Source: Ornithomonoglobus_A sp034090805 (GTDB taxonomy: Bacteria > Bacillota > Clostridia > UBA1381). From it: a stretch of DNA of 8,989 bases. Below, piece by piece: positions 1-4,699 of this stretch; the first letter of the stretch is position 1; every line of letters starts with the position of its first letter. The stretch is taken from the NCBI GenBank assembly GCA_034090805.1, contig JAXDRV010000053.1, positions 1-8,989 on the forward strand, given 5' to 3'. The notes under the pieces are model-generated. The model made no database searches. It worked only from the letters and a program-made list of their open reading frames with translations, and was not told where the DNA came from. A program made the translations under genes and the position numbers.

Positions 1-142
1 TGTTCTCAAAATATTTATTTGGGCAGACTTTATCAATGCGAACTGTGTAAAATCTCTGATTTTACACGAAAAATTTTGACAATAGTCATAATTTTTCCAA
101 ATGCGATTGAAAATCGCATTTGTTCAGTGAGCATTATTTATC
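1..142 (+). repeat. Left arm of 142-bp inverted repeat, hairpin array
   Basis: Base i of this copy matches the complement of base 8944-i of the right copy. There are only two mismatches (positions 100 and 138) and no gaps. Identity stops near 142. The outer end cannot be seen because the window begins inside the repeat. Three hairpins sit almost end to end. One is 45-67 (10-bp perfect arms, 3-base loop). The next is 70-95 (11-bp arms, one mismatch, 4-base loop). The third is 98-122 (11-bp perfect arms, loop GAA). Bases 1-16 are one arm of a fourth hairpin that is complete in the right copy. I see no convincing reading frame. It resembles a MITE-like or other structured intergenic repeat, but I do not recognise the family. 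Confidence 0.9.
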
Positions 143-179
143 ATACCTATAATATTATCGTCTATTAATCATTTAATAC

Positions 180-219
180 AAAAAAAGACGCAGAGCGTAT
201 GCACTCTACGGCTTTTTTT
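180..219 (-). terminator. Rho-independent terminator after the lysin gene
   Basis: An 11-bp stem (187-197 with 202-212, loop 198-201, one mismatch plus G-U pairs) is flanked by seven A and seven T residues. Read on the minus strand it is a hairpin followed by a run of U. It lies directly after the lysin stop codon at 221-223, so it closes the leftward phage transcript. The A and T runs also pair, so it may work on both strands. Bases 143-179, between it and the repeat, show nothing recognisable. Confidence 0.85.
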
Positions 220-220
220 C

Positions 221-514
221 TCACCTCCCAATCACCTTACAAGCCCTGTACACCACAACGCACACCCAGAGCTGCATATGGTTCAGCCCAAGCGTCTTTG
301 TGCCGTTCTTGTCCTTGCCGGTGCCGGTGATGATACCCTTGTCAACGCACCACTTGACCGACTCATGCGCCCATGTCGGCATATTGCCGTCCACGTAGTC
401 GCAGATAAACGTTCCGCCGACGCTTTTCTTTAGCTTCTCGTTTTCATTCTTCAGAGCCGCTATTTTAACGTCCTGTGCGGCTATCATGCTTTTTAATTCC
501 TCGTACTGTGCCAT
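221..514 (-). CDS. Possible internal-start product of the lysin gene: coiled coil plus SLH-like domain
   Basis: Codon 174 of the lysin is ATG. It is preceded, on the minus strand, by a perfect AGGAGG at 523-528 with exactly 8 bases between. That is a better ribosome binding site than the one ahead of the full gene. Translation from here gives 97 residues starting MAQYEEL: the helical linker and the C-terminal wall-binding module without the catalytic domain. Several clostridial phage lysins are known to make a free C-terminal domain from a secondary start like this, and it assembles with the full enzyme. The SD bases also encode Glu-Glu-Glu, so chance is possible. Confidence 0.45.
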   Translation of the reverse strand: MAQYEELKSMIAAQDVKIAALKNENEKLKKSVGGTFICDYVDGNMPTWAHESVKWCVDKGIITGTGKDKNGTKTLGLNHMQLWVCVVVYRACKVIGR

Positions 515-1033
515 TGTCAATTCCTCCTCAACTATACTGTAATCCGGTCTGCAAAACTTTGTCCCCGGAAGCTTGCTGTTGTAATATCCTTTTTTGCACA
601 CGCCTCCGCCGTTGGCGATTATGCTGCTGCCGCCGGAGGTGTTGCCCTCAACGGTTTCAAAATAATCGCCGTTTACCGCCGTTACAATGCCCGTATGTAC
701 AAACGTTCCGTTGCGCTTGAATATCACAACATCGCCCCGCTGCGGATTTGAGTGCAGCGTGAACAGACTCGCCATTGTTGGGCAGTAGACAAACGGATAA
801 TGCCTTAACAGCTTGTCCGCATTGTCCTTGCCGAACGCCTGAACGAAGCACCACGTTACAAAGCAAGCGCACCACGGCTCACCCTGATACTCCGGCTTTA
901 TCTGCGCCCAGTATTTTGTGTAATTCCCGCTGCCCGCGTTTGCTGTTTTATCGTACAGACTTGCGCAGCTGCGTTTTTCCAAATATCCCGTCTCGGCTTG
1001 TGCTATGCCGATAAGCTTATCAATTGCGTTCAT
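221..1033 (-). CDS. Prophage endolysin: CHAP domain, coiled coil, SLH-like C-terminal domain
   Basis: A 270-residue peptidoglycan hydrolase that would break the host wall at the end of a phage cycle. The N-terminal part (about 1-165) has the CHAP/NlpC-like cysteine peptidase pattern: catalytic Cys55 in PWCACF, His113 in FVHTGIV, and the RGDVVIF strand at 99-105. Residues 170-204 are a charged heptad-like helix. Residues 217-270 (PTWAHESVKWCVDKGIITGTG onward to the VVYR end) resemble the short SLH-like modules at the end of clostridial phage lysins and may bind the wall. No signal peptide is visible, so a holin would be expected, but none is recognised here. I chose the ATG at 1033 over an upstream in-frame start at 1096 because GGGGAG lies 11 bases before it and the upstream gene ends at 1053. 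Whether it is an amidase or an endopeptidase cannot be told by eye. Confidence 0.85.
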   Translation of the reverse strand: MNAIDKLIGIAQAETGYLEKRSCASLYDKTANAGSGNYTKYWAQIKPEYQGEPWCACFVTWCFVQAFGKDNADKLLRHYPFVYCPTMASLFTLHSNPQRGDVVIFKRNGTFVHTGIVTAVNGDYFETVEGNTSGGSSIIANGGGVCKKGYYNSKLPGTKFCRPDYSIVEEELTMAQYEELKSMIAAQDVKIAALKNENEKLKKSVGGTFICDYVDGNMPTWAHESVKWCVDKGIITGTGKDKNGTKTLGLNHMQLWVCVVVYRACKVIGR

Positions 1034-1052
1034 TGCCGTTTTATCTCCCCAC

Positions 1053-1680
1053 TTAATAGTGATAATAATTGTCGATTTCCCACGTGTCCCACTCATCTTC
1101 CGATATGGCGTTTGCGGCTGTAAAATATGCGGTTGAGGTTGCGTTTTCGTTCAGCATATCGTACCATTTGCCGCCTATTTTGTAGTAAATAACATTACCG
1201 CCCTCGGCTATTGAATTTGAAATATTATCGGGCGTATATTTCGGACAGCCTATGTCGTATACATCATTTCCGATTCGTATCGCATTATCGGCAACGTTGT
1301 ATATTTTTGATGGAATTTCCCTAAGCGTGCCGCTCTGCGTCAGCGTCGTACCGCCCTGCACTTTCAGTTCATACGGCGATTCAGAAAATTTTTCGTCTAT
1401 CTGAAAACGATAATAAAACACACCGTTATTGCCCAATGCCTGCTGGTCTAAATACATGATATGGTCAGATATGTTTTGACTTGTCAGCGTTGCTCCATCC
1501 GTCATAAGCATTGTTGAGCCGCACTGCTCCACTTCCATAATCTTCAAAATATCCGATAATCTCGGTCTTGCCGGTGCTGTCAACGTAAAATGAGGTAAAA
1601 TCCCCCGTTGTTTCGGCAAATGCCGTCATACAGAAAACCAATACGGCGGCAGCTGCCGCAAAAATCTTATTCAGCTTCAT
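1053..1680 (-). pseudogene. Secreted protein of unknown function, frameshifted
   Basis: The start is secure: ATG at 1680 with AAGGAGG nine bases upstream, overlapping the end of the preceding gene by 14 bases. Residues 1-22 are a textbook signal peptide (MKLNK, alanine-rich core, AFA before Glu23). The frame stops at 1465 after 71 codons, while a second frame runs open to 1053. Removing one A from the AAAA run at 1474-1477 joins them into a 208-residue protein reading ...NADKSNISDHIMYLDQ at the junction. The C-terminal half is rich in Tyr, Asn and Gly and ends DNYYHY. I do not recognise a family. Its place between tail and lysin genes suggests a phage accessory or lysogenic-conversion protein. 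It is either a true pseudogene or a base-call error. Confidence 0.6.
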
Positions 1681-2062
1681 CTTCGGCAGCCTCCTTTACG
1701 TATTTTTCTTCGACTGTTATCTCAAGCTGTCCGTCAGGCTTAAATTCTGCTGTTGCGGCATTCTCGCCCCTTACGTACATTTCAGCCGACAATCGGGACA
1801 CGTCCGACACTACAACGGGATACGTTGATATTGTGCCGCCGGGGAGCAGTGTTTTTGTAATCTCCGCACCGTTTAATTCAAGCGTTACGATGTCGGGTGA
1901 AAAGCTGTCCGGGACAGTCATATGTATTTCCGCCTTGTACGGTGAAACCGTTTCGATTTTATATGTACCGTTAATCGTTGTGTGATTTGGTGTTGCGGCA
2001 ATCACCGCCGCAGTAACGGCAGCCGCCGCACCTGTGCCTATTCCTATTGTTTTCTTATCCAT
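1667..2062 (-). CDS. Small membrane-anchored or secreted protein, unknown function
   Basis: 131 residues. The ATG at 2062 has AGGAG six bases upstream. The N-terminus (about residues 7-24, Gly/Ala/Val-rich after MDKKT) is a signal peptide or a single membrane anchor. The rest alternates polar and hydrophobic residues in a beta-rich, Ig-like manner (for example IVTLELNGAEIT) and ends in an acidic tail, EAAEDEAE. It follows the tail-fibre-like gene by 20 bases and overlaps the next gene by 14, so the genes are probably translated together. The position is where holins are often found. However, there is only one hydrophobic segment and a large outside domain, so I do not call it a holin. Confidence 0.7.
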   Translation of the reverse strand: MDKKTIGIGTGAAAAVTAAVIAATPNHTTINGTYKIETVSPYKAEIHMTVPDSFSPDIVTLELNGAEITKTLLPGGTISTYPVVVSDVSRLSAEMYVRGENAATAEFKPDGQLEITVEEKYVKEAAEDEAE

Positions 2063-2082
2063 GTTATTCTCCTACCTTTCTG

Positions 2083-2843
2083 TTACTTTTCTAAGGGTGT
2101 TTCAATTGGGTCAATCGGTTTTACCGTTGCGCCACCGTTGATGGCTATATCCAATTCCGAAACACGCTCATACAAGTCTAACGTTCTGTTATATACTTCA
2201 TTTATCGCTCCCGCAAGGGTCTTACTCGACGTTTTCAGCTCCGAAATATCGCCCATGCCCTCTACCGAGGCTGAGCTGATACCTTTCATGTATAATCTGT
2301 ACACATAAGCGTTATCGGTGCTGTGTATATTCTTTATCTTTGCGCCTTTGGTAAACGTATACGGCAGTGAATCAGCTATTTTCAACACGCTTTCGGACTG
2401 CCATGCGCACCAGCCCTGCCACGTTGTACCGTCTGTTGTGTTGGCGCAGAATATCACTGCCACGCCCATGTTGTCAGATACTATCTTGTTATCCGAGGCA
2501 CTCAGTAAATTGAGATTGGTTGAATTCGGGTCTGCAAAGTACAGTGAATTCGGCTCAAGCTCATATGTTTCACCGGCAGCGATTTCAATTGCAGTAAATT
2601 TCATACCGCCGCTTGACATTGCCGATATTGTTTCAAGTATCTGTGTATCTGCCGCTTCTCGTGCCGATGTTTCCGCCTCAAGTTCCGTCTTGTCCGCTTT
2701 TGTTTCAATGCCGGCAATCACAACATTGTCGGTAAATCTGCCCGTTTTTATGATGCCGTCAAATACTCCACGCTGTCCGACACAACATACTTTGTGTGCG
2801 CCTGCGTGATGTATTGGTTTTCGATGTTAAATAACAGGTTCAT
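2083..2843 (-). pseudogene. Phage tail-fibre or baseplate-like protein, frameshifted near the N-terminus
   Basis: Translation should begin at ATG 2843, nine bases after AAGGAGAGG, giving MNLLFNIENQYITQ and on through VVSDSVEYL. It then hits TAA after 31 codons. The adjacent frame carries the remaining protein, open to 2083. Adding one T to the TTT run that ends at 2761-2763 (AAA on the plus strand) joins them as VEYFDGIIKTGRF and gives 253 residues. Two features resemble phage tail-fibre proteins. One is a helical stretch KADKTELEAETSAREAAD near the N-terminus. The other is the C-terminal pattern SELKTSSKTLAGAINEVYNR. A separate 212-residue product from an internal GTG at 2721 is possible in principle, but no good ribosome binding site precedes it. 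The assignment to tail proteins is by style and context, not by a specific family. Confidence 0.65.
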
Positions 2844-2980
2844 GTTTGTTTTCCTCTCCTTTTTAATTTATTACTGTATCGTTTTTGAGGGCAAAATTCT
2901 GACCACAGCCGTCCGGGATGCCGTGTATTTTCACTTTTCTTTAGCAGGCACACGTTAGCCGCCCGATGTATGATTGGCAT
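2840..2980 (-). pseudogene. Small phage protein, probably frameshifted
   Basis: ATG at 2980 follows a strong AGGAGGTG with 10 bases between. As written the frame runs 46 codons (MPIIHRAANVCLLKK...) to a TGA overlapping the next ATG. That second half (RHPGRLWSEF...) looks unnatural. Removing one A from the AAAA run at 2935-2938 gives a 38-residue protein that continues KKVKIHGIPDGCGQNFAL and stops with TAA at 2863-2865, just ahead of the next ribosome binding site. That is the usual operon spacing. No family is recognised. I favour the corrected version, but the uncorrected 46-codon ORF with its ATGA overlap cannot be excluded. Confidence 0.4.
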
Positions 2981-3027
2981 ATGTGTGAGTCACCTCCTCT
3001 CATACGGTGTACCGGCACATTTTGTTT

Positions 3028-3130
3028 CTTTTAGGCAACTTTGTTGGTAAAAAAATTTGTATATCGCCTAATGACAGAGTAATTGAAATTATTCCGAAGT
3101 ATTTTTCTGCAGAATGCTGCCTTAGGAAAT
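3028..3130. promoter_or_regulatory. Two distant copies of the operator-like motif
   Basis: Bases 3028-3039 (CTTTTAGGCAAC) match the repressor-region motif at 3336-3347 in 11 of 12 positions. Bases 3120-3130 (CCTTAGGAAAT) carry the same TTAGGAAA core. They lie 150-300 bases downstream of the leftward promoter. They could be auxiliary repressor sites allowing looping, or chance matches in AT-rich DNA. Confidence 0.3.
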
Positions 3131-3183
3131 TTTTGCTCGGGAAACCATGTTCTATGATTTTTCTTATTATTTGCGCTTATCAT
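3031..3183 (-). CDS. Possible 50-residue small protein at the head of the leftward transcript
   Basis: An open frame starts at ATG 3183, with AGAGGG four bases upstream, and stops with TAA at 3031-3033. It reads MISANNKKNHRTWFPEQK onward and is basic. It lies about 115 bases downstream of the predicted leftward promoter, where a phage would place its first early gene. I see no helix-turn-helix and no known family. The region 2981-3387 is otherwise non-coding and AT-rich, so this could be chance or the stub of a deleted gene. Confidence 0.25.
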   Translation of the reverse strand: MISANNKKNHRTWFPEQKFPKAAFCRKILRNNFNYSVIRRYTNFFTNKVA

Positions 3184-3283
3184 TTCGCCCTCTATATACG
3201 CTTGAATACATTCTGTTTAATTAAATTCAAACATAATCAAGTGTTTTATTGCATTAAATACATTATTAATACCATAAATATTA

Positions 3284-3299
3284 GTTTCCTTTAGGATAC
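3284..3299. promoter_or_regulatory. Operator candidate O1 over the leftward start point
   Basis: GTTTCC and GGATAC form an imperfect dyad around TTTA (5 of 6 pairs). The site overlaps the expected start point, about 3297, of the leftward promoter. It shares GTTTCCT with site O2 in the opposite orientation. A bound repressor here would block transcription of the lysin cassette. Confidence 0.5.
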
Positions 3300-3303
3300 T
3301 CAT

Positions 3304-3332
3304 ATATTATCACACTTTCCGCAATTTGTCAA
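3304..3332 (-). promoter_or_regulatory. Leftward promoter for the phage cassette
   Basis: On the minus strand there is TTGACA (3327-3332), a 17-base spacer, and TAATAT (3304-3309), with TG one base before the -10 box. This is close to the full sigma-70 consensus with an extended -10. It points at the tail and lysin genes and lies between operator candidates O1 and O2. Confidence 0.8.
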
Positions 3333-3335
3333 TAG

Positions 3336-3349
3336 CTTTTAGGAAACTT
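3336..3349. promoter_or_regulatory. Operator candidate O2 upstream of the leftward -35
   Basis: CTTTTAGGAAACTT sits directly upstream of the leftward -35 box. Its core TTTAGGAAACTT (3338-3349) recurs with one change at 3378-3389, and in reverse as GTTTCCT at 3284. Repetition around both promoters of a divergent repressor region is the usual layout of phage repressor operators. Confidence 0.5.
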
Positions 3350-3372
3350 TTTTATATTTTTTCGAAAAAAGG

Positions 3373-3401
3373 TTGCATTTATGAAACTTGTGTGCTATAA
3401 T
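3373..3401 (+). promoter_or_regulatory. Repressor promoter, containing operator candidate O3
   Basis: TTGCAT (3373-3378), a 17-base spacer and TATAAT (3396-3401), with TG at 3393-3394 giving an extended -10. The repressor ATG follows 19 bases after the -10. The spacer contains TTTATGAAACTT (3378-3389), which matches the O2 core in 11 of 12 positions. That placement would let the repressor control its own synthesis. Confidence 0.75.
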
Positions 3402-3420
3402 GTACTCAAGAGGTGAGAAG

Positions 3421-4053
3421 ATGAACAAGTACAATATAGAACAACGCAGAAAAGAATTAGGGTTGACGCTCGAAGAAGTCGGAAAAGCAGTAGGTGTCAG
3501 CAAAAGTACAGTCAAAAAGTGGGAAACAGGCTATATTAATAATATGAAGAGTGATAAAATTGCTTTGCTGGCAAACGTGCTGCAAATTTCACCGTTGGAG
3601 TTTTTGGACATTAAGACAGAGGGCAACATGATTGAAAATAAATATGATAATATTTTCCCGATTGAAACGCACAAGATCCCGTTACTGGGAGAAATCGCCT
3701 GCGGCGAGCCTATATTTGCGGGTGAGGACAAGGAAAGCTATGTCGAAGCGGGCACAAATATAAAGGCTGATTTTTGTTTAAAGGCCAAGGGCGACAGCAT
3801 GATCAACGCAAGAATACACGATGGTGATATAGTATTTATTCGCTCACAGGAAATGGTCGAAAACGGCGAAATTGCGGCGGTTATCATTGACGATGAAGCA
3901 ACATTAAAGCGTTTGTATTATTATCCGGAAAAGGGACAGTTAATTTTAAATCCCGAAAATACCGCCTACAGTCCTTTAGTATATATCGGCGAGGATTTGA
4001 ATAAGATTAGAATTTTAGGAAAAGCTATCGCATTCCAAAGCGATATTAAATAA
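3421..4053 (+). CDS. Prophage repressor, HTH plus LexA/S24 self-cleaving domain
   Basis: 210 residues. An N-terminal XRE-type helix-turn-helix spans about 5-62 (recognition region LTLEEVGKAVGVSKSTVKKW, 15-34). The C-terminal S24 peptidase domain spans about 85-208. The nucleophile is Ser126 in AKGDSM and the general base is Lys163 in ATLKR. The scissile region GEIACGEP puts the expected cut at Cys94-Gly95. By the family's known mechanism, RecA filaments stimulate self-cleavage after DNA damage and repression is lost. The start at 3421 has GAGGTGAG just upstream; a longer frame from 3388 would overlap the promoter -10 and is rejected. The protein probably binds the TTTAGGAAACTT-like sites beside it, which would shut the leftward lysin cassette. 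All key residues are present, so it looks functional. Confidence 0.9.
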   Translation: MNKYNIEQRRKELGLTLEEVGKAVGVSKSTVKKWETGYINNMKSDKIALLANVLQISPLEFLDIKTEGNMIENKYDNIFPIETHKIPLLGEIACGEPIFAGEDKESYVEAGTNIKADFCLKAKGDSMINARIHDGDIVFIRSQEMVENGEIAAVIIDDEATLKRLYYYPEKGQLILNPENTAYSPLVYIGEDLNKIRILGKAIAFQSDIK

Positions 4054-4394
4054 TGAAGAAATATCTGAGGTATTGACGGGAAGAATATTAAAGCCGCCGG
4101 GCAAAAGCTTACCGATGCAATCGGTGACGGTTTAAATTCAATGTCTTTTCCGGAGCAATCGGCAGCGGAGATATTGTACAATACTACAATCCGCAGCCTC
4201 AATGGGACGATTTGGTACGGTCGTACGGTGTTGCACCGAAGCGTGTACGTGATTTATACGGAGGTCAGTCGTTTACAATCCGTGATGTTGTGTATGACAG
4301 CGGCATCATGAAAGTAAAGGAAGAAAATTTGCCGTACATTGTGTTTGTTGTGAAAAAATTTCGTATACCTATTGACAAACACAGGATTTTGTAA
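4053..4394 (+). pseudogene. Unknown phage-associated gene, fragmented by frameshifts
   Basis: The repressor stop and the next start overlap as TAATG, so this gene was probably translated along with the repressor. The first frame reads MKKYLR and stops at 4076. Coding-like sequence continues in another frame from about 4069 (GIDGKNIKAAGQKLTDAIGD). It then shifts again at the TTTT run 4146-4149, where one extra T would give MSFSGAIGSGDIVQYYNP. It continues through DLVRSYGVAPKRVRDLYGG and EENLPYIVFVVKK to TAA at 4392. The repaired protein would be about 113 residues. The last dozen codons overlap the ileS promoter and may not be native. No family is recognised. The first junction is uncertain. 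Confidence 0.45.
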
Positions 4395-4400
4395 TATAAT
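4372..4400 (+). promoter_or_regulatory. ileS promoter
   Basis: TTGACA (4372-4377), a 17-base spacer, and TATAAT (4395-4400): a perfect sigma-70 consensus. Transcription would begin near 4407, about 17 bases before the T-box stem I, as expected for a T-box leader. Confidence 0.92.
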
Positions 4401-4423
4401 ACTAAAAAATGATGTAAATGCGT

Positions 4424-4648
4424 TGATGAAGACAGTAGCCTGCGGCGAAGGTCAAAGCGAATCGGGGACGGTGTAAGCCCGACGGTCGGTAACTGCAGAG
4501 GAAAATCACTTCGGAGCAGCAAGGGTGAAAGTACGCAAGTAATCCGAGCCGTAATTCCTGCGTAAAAGGAACAGCATTGACAGATGCTTGAGTGGTACAG
4601 CGAGGCTTTTCGGCTTCGTCTCGGCATACGGGACGTAGCCGTTTTTTG
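4424..4648 (+). ncRNA. Isoleucine T-box riboswitch (leader of ileS)
   Basis: The leader senses uncharged tRNA-Ile and lets transcription run into ileS when it binds. GAAG at 4428-4431 can pair with CUUC near 4509 to close stem I. The specifier loop has AGUA on the 5' side and AAAAUCAC on the 3' side, so the specifier is AUC (4505-4507), an Ile codon. The distal part has the usual GGUGUAAGCCC pattern (about 4466-4476). The T-box proper, GAGUGGUACAGCG, lies at 4590-4602 and carries the UGG bulge that pairs with the tRNA ACCA end. A competing terminator follows. Exact ends are estimates. Confidence 0.92.
4611..4647 (+). terminator. T-box-controlled terminator
   Basis: A 13-bp stem (4611-4623 with 4629-4641, loop GCATA, one mismatch and a G-U pair) is followed by six T. 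Its 5' side lies just after the T-box sequence, so it is mutually exclusive with the antiterminator helix that charged-state sensing controls. Confidence 0.9.
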
Positions 4649-4699
4649 TTGTAAATTCATTATCTGCAATTGAAAAATTAAATTGAGGAGGATATGTAA

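Noticed and set aside
1465..1680. Programmed +1 frameshift at the UGA C of the secreted protein gene
   Set aside because: The tRNA on AUC could not re-pair well with UCU, no stimulatory SD is seen at the right distance, and dropping one A from the nearby AAAA run gives a more natural junction.
1667..2062. Holin, by position before the lysin
   Set aside because: Only one N-terminal hydrophobic segment is present and the rest is a soluble beta-rich domain with an acidic tail.
3007..3294. A 95-codon plus-strand frame between the leftward genes and the repressor
   Set aside because: It starts at GTG with no ribosome binding site, is rich in Ile, Phe and Cys as expected of random AT-rich DNA, and runs across the leftward promoter start and operator sites.
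4440..4560. Partial resemblance of the leader to a cobalamin riboswitch
   Set aside because: The B12-box is absent, while the specifier loop, T-box sequence and terminator of an Ile T-box are all present and ileS follows.
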